Source: Rhypophila decipiens (Eukaryota; Ascomycota; Sordariomycetes; Sordariales; Naviculisporaceae). From it: a DNA stretch of 64,000 nt. Location of the stretch: positions 310,001 to 374,000 of the forward strand of contig MU858055.1 in assembly GCA_033297075.1 (NCBI GenBank), in the 5' to 3' direction. The notes under the pieces were generated by a model. It had not been told where the DNA came from. It made no database searches and worked only from the letters and a program-made list of their open reading frames with translations. Shown here one piece after another: positions 48,901-58,545 of the stretch. The position numbers and the translations under genes are program-made. Within the stretch, counting starts at the first letter, position 1. Each line of letters begins with the position of its first letter.

Positions 48901-51900
48901 GAAGGGGAGAGACTGCCTCAGATTCCGTACCCTCGTGATTTCTCGTTGATCATGACCATCTCTCTCCAACAAGTCATGCGACGGTCCTGAAGGAAGGGGC
49001 TCCGGAGAAGCTTGTAAAGAAGAAAAAAAAACAAGAAAAACATTCCTACCTCGGCATCAAACAAAAAAACGCACCATACGGATATTTAAGGCTGAATTGC
49101 TGGTCCAACTTCTTGGTGTGCTTGGTGGGTACCTCTGCAGACCTTCTTATTTAGTGCCTTTCGTTTTGGGAAGGTGGGAGTGGTTTTGATCCGGGATCAT
49201 CCCCCTCATCTCCACTCTGGGCCGAAGTCTGTCACTGGTACGTGTACGTGTAGTCACGACTGTTGAAAGTTGAAACGCCACTTTCCACGCCGTCTTTGCA
49301 TGATGAAGCAAAAAGAACGAAAAGTTTCAACTATGGTATAATCGACTCCGTACCTACCTAGGTAGGCATTTGGTGATCTTGGTGAATTCTTCTTCTTGGT
49401 GGTAGATCCCAATCATCACATCGGTCTTAACTCATCCTCCGCCGGCTTCTGGGTCAGGGGTCATCAACCAGACCCAAGAGTCGTAAGCTCGCGGTTGGCC
49501 GGCTGGATCTTCATTCCGAACACACTAATGAGGAAGGCAAGACGGCCAATAAAGTGAATAAACAAACCGGCCAACAGATATCAGGCAAGTCAATGGCCTC
49601 GAGCGAGGAGAGAGAGAACAGTCCAGGCCCTGCCTGTTTGCTCTTCCTACGGCTAGTGATATCTGATATGGCACGACGAGGACATCTTTCCCGGATTTAT
49701 ACTCAGCGCCGAGATACCGCCTTGTCTGAAGCTTGATTCAATGTTCTTGGTCCACCCAGATTTACTTGAGGAGGCAGTTGATGGGAAAGAGATAGAATAC
49801 GGATACCGTTCGAGGTTTCGGGGCAAACAACCAGTTCAGATTCTAGCAGATCCATAGACATTTACTTGCCTTGAATTAAATGCTGATTACTCGAATAGGT
49901 ACATGAATCGCTTTGTTTGGATGCTGGTGATGCTGTTTTGCGACAGGCGCTGGCTCTGTCGAACCCACCTTCCCTTCCACTTGGTTCCTCTGCCACCGTC
50001 TCTGCAAGCCATCACCGGAGAAGGAAGGTCCCTCTTCTCTCCACCATGACCCTACAACAATAACGGTCGAACAAAATCTATGGGAAGGAGCATCACTGCT
50101 GTCCGATGAGCCGAACCCAATCTTCGATCTATTCCAACGGCCCAAGCCTGTTCTCTGCCTTTAATCAACCCTGTCGTCTGAGAATCTACGAGGCCTGAGT
50201 TATATAAAATGGAATAAAAAATGCAGATCGTCTCCTCCTAAGGATTCCAAGACCCAGGCCTTCCTGCTTAGGTACACCGTACTCCGTACCAGGCGTACCC
50301 ATCTCCCAGCCCTCCCAGTCACCCCAGTCACCCAGTCACCCAGTTCAATACGCAGTAAGGATCATCGCCTCTTCTTTACGGTCAACCGTCCTTTTGTCCT
50401 CCCCAAAGATCAACCCGATTTGTTCTCGGCATTTGCTCGACTGAGGCTTGTCGATCAGATAGGGAAAAGATTTTGATTGGATTGGCAATGAGGTCCCTGT
50501 TCTCTTTCTTTCCCCCAGATTTCACGCAGAGGATATCCGTATGTGCAGCAGGATTCACGAAGACCGGCCCCATCATCCCTCATCTTCTCCCTTCCATTTC
50601 ACTAGGCTCACCTGTGGTCTGCAGACCTGCTACTTTTGATATCCACCTTACTGCGAGTGTCCTGCAAAGGCCTTGCCGATGGCTACAATGCGCCCCTCCT
50701 CGGCCCCTCAAGACAGACCTAGATGGAGGTAAAGCTTGAGGACCGAGAGTACCGTTGCTCCTAAGGCTCGATGGCTACTCTTGTACCGCGCCTTTCTCCT
50801 ATTCTCAAGCTCCAAAGAAATATGTCGTTTCTTTGTATGATTCTATGGATGTTTTTAACCCGGTTAGCTGATTCTTTGCCCGACTGGGGAAATATATGGC
50901 CGGGATATACATTCTTGTTGTGGAAGGTTCTCCGGGTCTGTTGGGGTAACTGACTGGCCAGACACATGGGCAGGTCATCATCATCTATCTTGGAGATCTT
51001 GGGAAGGAGCGAGCTCCTGGGGGAGTACCGCCTCACGTGGGCAGGGAATATCTCGAGGCATGAAGAGGCGGTAGCTGTTGAACTGAATCTCTGGATACCA
51101 TGGCGTGGGATACCGTGACATCAAGGTATGGCGTGCCCATCCATAACCCGCTTGGTTGGGCTGACTTCACTGTCCACCGATTCATCAAGAGAGCTGCCTG
51201 ACTCGCAGACGCCGATCTCGGGAAGCCTGTTCTGTCTTTGTGGCTTCCATGAAAGCTGCTGGTCACTCCAGTGGTGTACAGGGACAAAACACCAAGAAAC
51301 AAAGAGGAGGGAGAGGAGGGAGAGGAATCTGAACTCAGAAGAGGCTGGATGGTATGCCACTAGCGATGACAGCAGACGACCCCCTCATATCCAAGAACAC
51401 ACACGCACGCCATAGCTCTCTTATCCAGAACGAGCAAAAAGATGCATACAAGCACCAATGGCCAAGTCTGTACCGATGATGGAACCTCAGACTCCCCGCC
51501 ATGTTTTCCATGTCCGAAGGGACCGACTGGGCGATTAGATCAGATCTGATGTATGTACCTGTGCCTGTGCGTGTGTGTCCGTGCCTTATCTACGTCAATG
51601 ACGCTTTTACCTCCTTCCAAAAAGAGAATGGGAGACTGATCTGGCTGGTTGGCGCCATGCCAGCTCAGCGGTGTGGCTTGCAGGACTTGTTCTAGTAATC
51701 CATCACTTGGGTAGCTATCTTGTGCATCTGAAGAGCGTGATTACCGAACTCAGAGTAACCATAATAAAGAGAGTAACAGTGAAGCATGAATTTGCTTGGT
51801 CTTCCAAGCTCGTGTTTATATGGTTCCCGCCTGGGGAAGAAATGGTCATATGGCCATCAAGAGGTGTCGACGTTTCTTCGTAAACTGGACTCCTCTTACC

Positions 51901-52330
51901 AACGAGGTCAGTAACTCACTTGTCACGAGCATAAGTTCGTCCTATCGTCGAGAGCGGCCGCAGGAGGAAGTACAACCTGCCGAAGCAACGATGTACATGC
52001 ACATGAACGCCGACCGCTCGAGATTAGTTATCTTCCCTATGTAAACAAGCAGCTGGTGCCAGGAGGTCACTCATGACCGTCTGTCTTTGAATACCGGGGA
52101 TGGCTCCATGGTGGTAGACATGCCCAATCAAACATCCTTCCGCCCAAAGATGTTATCAGAGTGGTCGTCCCGCCGACAGATCATGCTCGTAAGTCGATTC
52201 CGGCTCTCTCACATGCATGCTTTGAACATGGAATCAAAAGCCAACCAAGAAGCAGGCACGAATAAGAAAAAACTCACCGACAAGAATCTCTTACTAACTC
52301 GAACAAGAAAAAGATAAAAGATAAAAAGCA
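45973..52330. other. Gene-free interval (6.4 kb)
   Basis: Next to the PH gene this should hold its promoter and leader. No frame in the rest has an ATG start plus family features. Low-complexity items are a 12-T run at 46549-46560, a CCCAGTCA repeat near 50.3 kb and purine tracts near 51.3 kb. GTACGGAG/CTCCGTAC words recur (47132, 48212, 48335, 49346, 50281). Pol III-type elements and inverted-repeat elements follow to the right. Confidence 0.45.
50314..50344. repeat. CCCAGTCA tandem repeat
   Basis: About four copies of an 8-bp unit occur, one with an extra C. It is non-coding. Confidence 0.8.
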
Positions 52331-52376
52331 CTGTCTCTAAGCAGAATCGAACCTCCGTCTCAGTGTTCTCACCCCC
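52331..52376 (-). pseudogene. tRNA-like 3' half (B box, T arm) with T-rich terminator
   Basis: Read on the minus strand, this segment has the B-box word GGTTCGATTC and a weak T stem, followed by CTTTTT, a pol III-type stop. It aligns over about 38 nt with the 3' half of the tRNA-like unit just upstream on the same strand (shared CACTG, GAGA and GGTTCGA words). I could not find a matching 5' half, since no sequence pairs with its acceptor end, although a weak A-box-like TGGCTTG lies about 60 nt before. It is probably a truncated, diverged duplicate. Confidence 0.4.
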
Positions 52377-52457
52377 CCTGAAATTGACCAACAACAAGCC
52401 AGCTGCAGCAACAAGCAAGTATAATAAGAAAGAAAAGAATTACCCAAAAAAAAGAAT

Positions 52458-52624
52458 TGTTCCCGAGCGGATTCGAACCACCATCTCGCAGTGCTCTGTG
52501 CAATTCCCCTCAAGGAATCGGAAAGAAAGCCAATAATCAGAAACTCCAAACCCCAAACGCCCAACCAACCACCCCCGGGGAGGAAACTGAACAGCTACGC
52601 GCTTTACCACTAAGCCACGGGGAC
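52458..52624 (-). tRNA. Intron-containing tRNA-Asn(GTT)-like gene or recent tRNA pseudogene
   Basis: On the minus strand the A box TGGCTTAGTGG and B box GGTTCGAATCC are perfect, and eight Ts follow the 3' end. The 5' half (52624..52589) folds with acceptor GTCCCCG, D stem GCTT/AAGC and anticodon stem CGTAG followed by loop CTGTTC. The 3' half (52492..52458) supplies A38, the pairing strand CTGCG, a 4-nt variable loop, T stem GGTGG/CCGCT and acceptor CGGGAAC. A 96-nt intron would sit at the canonical place after base 37. The anticodon would be GTT (Asn). Odd points are one acceptor mismatch (C3 with A70), C instead of a purine at 37, discriminator A rather than G, and an intron that nuclear tRNA-Asn normally lacks. 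It may therefore be decaying or a tRNA-derived element. Confidence 0.45.
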
Positions 52625-52943
52625 TTTGCGAAACCTCCCATTCTAATTCTAATACATATACCCTCCTCGGTTGATTCCCCTCTCTTGCAAAGTCTATTCC
52701 TCTCAGTGGCGGATGTTGATGATAGTGATGGTGGGGATTTATCCATACAAGCCTTGCTATTGCGGGGATCTGGGCAACATGTAGCTAAGTAAAGTTAAGG
52801 TCTGCATTCACCTGTGAGAAACGGATATGACAGGTGTCTCTGGCTCTGTTGAGCTTTTCTCTATTTCCTCTCGACATTTACCACAGCTCTGATGACATGT
52901 CTCTCTCTACCTATGAAACATGAACAGCTCTCTCATTGTTAAC

Positions 52944-53102
52944 GGCGCACCAGTCCTCTCGTATACGGGCACCGGTATTCTTATATATATATACTACTCT
53001 TGTTGGAATAGAGGCTTTGACTGGCTGGAATAAATGTCTTGAGAAAGTGAAATTGGACTAGTGCCTGTATACGAGAGTAGTGGTGCCTGAATATTAGGCG
53101 CC
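52944..53102. mobile_element. Non-autonomous inverted-repeat element with 8-bp target duplication and 22-bp monomers
   Basis: The 159-bp unit is bounded by the perfect direct repeat TTGTTAAC (52936-52943 and 53103-53110). Its ends are inverted: left GGCGCACCAGTCC then TCTCGTATACGGGCAC, right (reversed) GGCGC, then CACCACTAC, then TCTCGTATACAGGCAC. The right arm has an extra 13 nt (CCTGAATATTAGG-type palindrome). The middle holds a TA run and nearly two tandem 22-bp units (GAATAGAGGCTTTGACTGGC and GAATAAATGTCTTGAG, 53006-53043). The same monomer forms the array in the element at 57402. There is no coding capacity, so it would need a transposase supplied in trans. An 8-bp duplication is typical of hAT elements, but the superfamily is not settled. 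Confidence 0.65.
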
Positions 53103-54104
53103 TTGTTAACCACGGTCACCGCCAATCCATGAAAAGGGACGAGAAAGGCCGAGAAAGTCTCTATTGACTGGTTTAGAATATAGAGTTCACCATGAAATAG
53201 ACTCGGGGATGTACATATTGACCATCAGATTCACATAAGAGGGTACTTTGAAGACCCATCCGAATCCAGACTCAAGAGTACTTTCCACCCAACAGCCATA
53301 CACCAAGTAAGTGAAAGACGCCGAGAAGAAGTTTTCAATATTTATTGCTGCTGGCAGAAAAGCTCGAGGAAAGCCCCCGAGATAAAAGCCCACAAAAGCA
53401 ACACCAACAGATTACTACTCCCAAACATCCCAGCAACTGAAATCCCGGAGAGCATACAGTCTGTTTACCAACTTTGAATCCCCTGTTCAATTACCATAAT
53501 TCCTGGTTCTCCCCGTCTCACCAAAGTGCCCTATCCGCTTGTAGAGCCGCATCCCCTCTCAGGGTGATACGCCATCCCATCCCTGGATGCTGTAACACAA
53601 ACCCTCACCATCCCCTCCCCGATTCGATATTCCGTATCCCCGTATATTTTATACTCCAATTGAGACCGAAAGCCAGTGAAAATCTCGTAGGATACTGCAG
53701 TCCGAGCCAACATACAGTGTGATCCAGACCCGGTACCATGCCAAACACCCTCGTGATAGACACCAGACGTACAGACACATAAACATTAGACGCTCAGCAA
53801 CCCCCAAATAACCCCTATTTGATACACGAAGATACAAACCGCCCGCCATTCTCGCCCCCAAGACAAAACAAAACAACGAAACAATAATGACGAAAAATCA
53901 ATGTATGCTTGGCTTTTTCCCACGTAGAACCGTACCAAGCCGTCCATTTGCGTCATAATGCAAAGAAATGATTTTGGTTTCCTGCTCAACTCCGACATGG
54001 ATCAAAACAAAGTGACCTTGGTTGTGTCTATCTAGTAGTCGTATAAGAATCGTTCCTTTCCCACCTACACAGGATCATGGGCCCATCAACATGTGACGTG
54101 CCGC
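53103..54104. other. Intergenic region, G3BP-like gene 3' side
   Basis: This is mostly the downstream region of the minus-strand G3BP-like gene. No gene or repeat is seen beyond the target duplication at its left edge. Confidence 0.45.
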
Positions 54105-55840
54105 TCAGGCGGCGCCAGACGGACCACGCCCACGTTGAACACCCCCTCTTCCTCGTCCCGACTGCCCGGAGAAGCTACCGCGGCCACCCTGATTGCCACC
54201 GCGGCCAGGCTCAAAGCCACCACGGCCGCGATTAGCACCTCCTGCACGAGCGGGATTGAAGTTGCCACCTCCAAATGCAGTGGACTTTGGGCGACGCTGC
54301 TCGACGACGATCGTCTCGCCATTCACGGTGTGGGGATTAGCGGCGACAGCGGCGTTGAAGCCTGCAACAGTCTCGAATTCGATAAAGGCACAGTTCTGAA
54401 ATCTCTGTTAGTCAAGTCTTCTCACCCATTGTAACAACGATCTAACATACCTTTTGCCGGTTGATATCGCAATAGGTCATATCACCAAAAGCAGAGAGTG
54501 TCCTCTTAAGATCTTCATCCACGACCTTGTCAGTAACAAATTTGACGTAGGCAGAGGTATTCCCATCCTTCTCAGAGGGCGTGGTGACCTGGGACACTGG
54601 GCGGTTCTGACGCTTAGTTTCCGCGGTCTGCCACTCGTTGCCTTGATCTCGGGACGCTGCGGGCGACGGGGCACTCTTGGGCACCGGAGCCGCCTGAGCA
54701 GGTTGCCTGGCCGGAACGACAGCTGGCCGTGGCTGAGTGGACACAGGGGCTGTGGGGAGCTTGGGGATAGCAGCTGCTGCGGCCTTAGCTGCGGTTTGGG
54801 CCCAGTTCAAGTTCTTAACGGGAGCCGGAGCAGCAGGGGGGGCAACAGACGCGACTGTGGCAGCGGGGGTGGGCGTAGGCGCCTTGGGGTCCTCGGGCTG
54901 CTTCACCTCCTCCTCGGCAACTTCCTCAGCAACTTCCTCAGCAGCCTTCTCGGGGGCTGGAACGGGCTCAGAAGCGTTTTCTTCCTCGGTGGATTCGGTG
55001 GCAGTTCCAGAGACGGCCTCACCTGCAGCAGAGGGTGTGGGGGTCTCCTCAGGAGGTGCTTCGGCCTCTTCAAGCTTCTTGTCGATCGCGGCGGTATCGA
55101 GGGCTGGAGGTTCCAGCTCCTTCGGTTCCAGCTCCTTAGGTTCCTCTTGAGCCTCGGTAGCCTCAGCCTCAGCCTCAACCGGTGCCGCAGCAGGCTCGCT
55201 GGATTCAGTGGCCGACTGCTGTTGGTCGACGACGTCATCGTCATCATTGATATACCGAAAAATGTCATTGAGGACAAAGTATCCAGATGGCTGTTGGGCA
55301 AGAACAAATGTCTGCACGAATTTCCTGGCATCGGCGTTATTGTTCGATGTCTCGCCAATGACTTGGATCACGATGCAGTCATTGGACCCCTGAGAGTCGA
55401 CATTCGAGATGCGGACCTTGCAGTCTTGGAAGGGGAGACCCTTGATGCGATCCTGGATATCCTTTCAAGGGGTCAGTGTCATACATCATGGAGGAAGGGT
55501 GTCGAGATAATGCTTACATGTCTGCCAACAGATACAGTGGCAACCTCTGCCTCCATGCCATAAACGAACTGCGATGTTTTTCCATAGAAGAGCTAATGCC
55601 CCAGTTAACTGAGAATCCAGAAACACCAGGAGATGGAAGCGGATGACGAACATGCAACTTATCTGGATTCTTGCTCAGGGTTGTGTAATACTGCTCAACA
55701 AAGTACCATCCAACCTCATCCTTGGGAAGGGTTTCTTTCTGTGGGGGTTCCTTTGATGAGGATGTGGTGGGGGCTGGTGGCGCGCCAGAGGTGCTGGTAT
55801 ACTGCTGCTCGCCGTGATTAATATTACCGTTTGTTGCCAT
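54105..55840 (-). CDS. nxt3: NTF2 / RRM / RGG protein, G3BP-like (Nxt3/Bre5 type)
   Basis: This is an RNA-binding protein of the G3BP family, linked in yeasts to the Ubp3 deubiquitinase and to stress granules in the cytoplasm. In transcript order the exons are 55840..55652, 55592..55518, 55461..54451 and 54395..54105, giving 521 aa, all phase 0. The NTF2-like domain starts at VGWYFVEQYYTTLSKNPDKL (about residue 43), continues LFYGKTSQFVYGME and ends near FVLNDIFRYIND. A long acidic Ala/Glu/Pro linker follows. The RRM reads AYVKFVTDKVVDEDLKRTL and CDINRQKNCAFIEFET, split by the last intron. The C-terminus is RGG-rich (RGRGGFEPGRGG). The first donor is GTTCGT, a weaker form, but the splice restores DKLHLFYGK, which is conserved. 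Regulation is not visible. Confidence 0.93.
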
Positions 55841-57401
55841 GGTTGCTGTCTGTGTGGTTGTGATGATCGAGAGTTGTATTTAGGGATTTTTTTTTTTGGA
55901 GTCTTTGGGTTATGGTTTTAAGTGAGGAATTGAATTGCGTCTCGGGGGAAAGAAAAGGCCAGTGCTATCGATCGAAGCGCGACAGGACTGGGCGGTGGGG
56001 TGAGAAAAAGGGCGAGTGCGGATACTGCCAAAAACAACGTCAGTGACTTTGTCTGGGAAGGAGCTCCGGATCGCAGTTGCCCTGAGTTCTGCACCCAGAC
56101 ATGTCAATCGAGGGCGTACCTCTTCGAGGTCTTTCCCAGGCGCACGACTTCACACAAACGAAGCTGGCGTCGAGATTTGGGGGCAAGCAATAAAATTTTG
56201 GCCCGAGTTGGGTGGCTCGGTCTGAGGGGGATTGGGCGACGAACCTGTATGCGCGAAAGAGAAGATGTTGGGGTTGGTGGGTGGGTTGAGTTTGGTGAGG
56301 TCGCGAGCTTCAGGACGGATTAGTTCACGAGGTAGAAACTAGAAATGGATTTTGCCTGAGCTAAGGAAGTTGCGGCGGCCCCACATAAAAAGTTCGGAAC
56401 TTGCCTTGCAGGCCCGACCAGCACCTGCAATTCAGCGATTTCGCATTCATGCAGCTTCACTTTTGCCATTGGGGGTACAGATACACTAGATAGAGAAGTA
56501 CGACTACGAGATACATACACATATCAACTGCAATCGAGGAATTGATGCACTAGACACGGTACAGAATGATCTGAACTGGATGCGGAGATCTTGTGTCCTG
56601 AACAGACGGCGCCTGCCACTAGCTCGTCATTCATGTCAAGTATCGATCAGGACTCTCCTCACTATCGGGACCATCTGGTCAATTGCTAAAATGATCATCA
56701 TGTAGCCTTATGGATATTTCCCTCCAGTGTACCGGAAAGCCCCCAAAAATCGTGGCTCGGAGAGAATTGTAGGGCTGTTGTCTGGCACGTCTGGTCAAGC
56801 GGATGTATACACAAATTTGTTGATTCTTTGCGTGACACTGGCACAGGATCGCACCTGCTATTCTTGCCAGGATTCCGTGGCTTCGTGTCTTTAACGATGT
56901 GGTCCCCGGATCGACTGTGATAGTATTCACATTCTGACATTGTCTCACCAATGATGCATGGATGCTGGTGGTATATTTGTATGAAGAGCAACAAACCCAT
57001 TGCTGTCTCCTAATTTTCGAGTCCCTTCCGAGATCTCGGGCCGTCCCGAATTGACGGTCGGCTCGGCTAAAGACGGAGAATCAATCAGCTGACTCATCCA
57101 TAGAGCTTGTAGGCTAACGACCCTTCCGCTCCGGCTCCAGCTTCCGGACGCAACAAGACCAAGCCGCCAAGCTCCGGGGTTTGGCGCGGACATATGATTT
57201 ATCACAATTCACAAAGCACCAGTAAACAGATGTCAACGTCGATTTTCACAGCGTTTTTAACATATCTCTCTCCCACTTACGGATACTCGGCTGAAATCAC
57301 GATTGTCAGTCTAGGAACCCGTAATATGACAATTAAGGCTCGAAAGACGATCACTTGCATCCGTGGATCAAGGATCGTCAATCACTGTGAATGAGAACGA
57401 A
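55841..57401. other. Intergenic region upstream of G3BP-like gene
   Basis: The first few hundred bases should be the G3BP-like promoter and leader, which includes a T9 run at about 55890. The remainder up to the inverted-repeat element shows no supported frame. Confidence 0.45.
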
Positions 57402-57742
57402 CGCCGCCGCTAAAACCACCGTATACCTGGCTAAAACCACCGTCTTAGCCTTTAATCTGGTGTCCCGAGGTCAATCACAAATAGATGCCTTGGCTAACCT
57501 GAATAAGTACTTTGACTGACCCGAATAAATACTTTGGCTGGTTTGAATAGATGTCTTGACTGGCTCGAATAAATGCCTGTGACTCGCTTGAATAAATACC
57601 TTAACTGGTTCAAATAAATGCCTTAACTGGTTCGAATAAATGCCTTGACTGGTTCGAATAAATGCCTTAACAAGCTCGAATAAATGCGTATTGAAGGTCA
57701 GACGGTGGTTTTAGCCAGGCATACGGTGGTTTAGCGGCGGCG
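57402..57742. mobile_element. Inverted-repeat element (341 bp) with 8-bp target duplication and internal 22-bp minisatellite
   Basis: The arms at 57402-57444 and 57701-57742 are inverted copies differing by one base and one indel. Each begins CGCCGCCGCTAAA at the outer end and contains two direct copies of GCTAAAACCACCGT separated by 7 nt. The perfect direct repeat AGAACGAA flanks the unit (57394-57401 and 57743-57750), as expected of a target-site duplication from transposition. Between the arms lies a short unique stretch and about nine and a half tandem 22-bp units. No reading frame of size is present. The 8-bp duplication matches hAT-type insertion, but the arms do not match any terminal repeat I recognise. 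The high arm identity suggests a fairly recent insertion. Relation to the 52944 element rests on the shared monomer and duplication length. Confidence 0.75.
57480..57688. repeat. 22-bp minisatellite, about 9.5 units
   Basis: The consensus unit is AATAAATGCCTT followed by GACTGGTTCG. Units at the left edge are diverged (AATAGATGCC, AATAAGTACT) and those at the right are nearly identical, which suggests recent growth from the right side. One unit is 23 nt. Most units carry GGTTCGAAT or a near version at their junction. Confidence 0.92.
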
Positions 57743-58188
57743 AGAACGAAAGCACATCGCCGTGGACTAGCAGTGACTAGTTTCACTCGCCAAACTCACA
57801 TCGCATTATCATAATGGCTTCAGTCTCTTGACTGTCAATTGGCACGCGAGCCTCTTCCATCCGGCGCCTGCACTTTGTGCCCGGATTTGTCAGAGTTGGT
57901 GGCAGCAGCCGTCTCTGTAGCTCACTTCTATTCTTGGGCTTCAGGAGATCATCCAGGAGCCATGTCACCCTCGCTGTGTAACCATCAGTGGTTTACGGAT
58001 AGGACCCAGTCATCGCACCAGGCCACCAATTCCGCCATTCATCTCTTGTCGTTCCAAACTGGTATCTCATACCGGTGTTTCATTGCCGAAGGGACTTCTA
58101 TCGGTCACCTTTTCTCATTCTTTACCCTACATGCCGAACCTCAGTCGCTATTTCCGTGATGAAACCGGCGGACCAAGCTAGAGAACTA

Positions 58189-58545
58189 CAGTCAACCCTG
58201 CACATAACGATCCTTTCCATACCGATATTCTCGTCATTACGATCAAAATCCCTGAACCCATCGTTATTTGTATGGTAAATTGAACTAACCTGGCTATTCC
58301 GATTACCGATCAGAGTTTGGCTTAGTAATACATACAAATCGTTACATCCAGGGAGGTATTTTCCTGTAATTTACCGTATAAAGTGTGAAATTTCAGGGAT
58401 ATTACCACTTTTGGCGTATTAGTCGGTAATTTTACCCCTTTTTAGGTGGTTACCGTACTGGGAACCAACCCTTTACATACCGATAATCTGGGCATACCGA
58501 TCAAAAATCCCGGACGGAGCTGATCGTTATGTGCAGGGTTGACTG
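58189..58545. mobile_element. Tc1/mariner-type MITE (357 bp) with perfect 24-bp inverted ends and TA duplication
   Basis: The ends are perfect inverted repeats of 24 bp, starting CAGTCAACCCTGCACATAAC, at 58189-58212 and 58522-58545. TA flanks each side (58187-58188 and 58546-58547), the target duplication of Tc1/mariner/pogo elements. Subterminal blocks with CATACCGATA and CGATCAAAA words occur near both ends in direct orientation, possibly transposase-binding sites. The middle is AT-rich and has no coding capacity. The perfect arms point to recent mobility. The superfamily follows from the TA duplication and CAGT ends; no autonomous partner is in the window. Confidence 0.85.

Noticed and set aside
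52938..53110. Treating GTTAAC as the tip of the inverted repeat
   Set aside because: GTTAAC is self-complementary, and the longer TTGTTAAC is repeated directly on both sides, so it is better read as an 8-bp target duplication outside the element.
57480..57688. CRISPR-like array of short repeats
   Set aside because: The 22-bp units are contiguous with no unique spacers, and the DNA is eukaryotic. It is a minisatellite.
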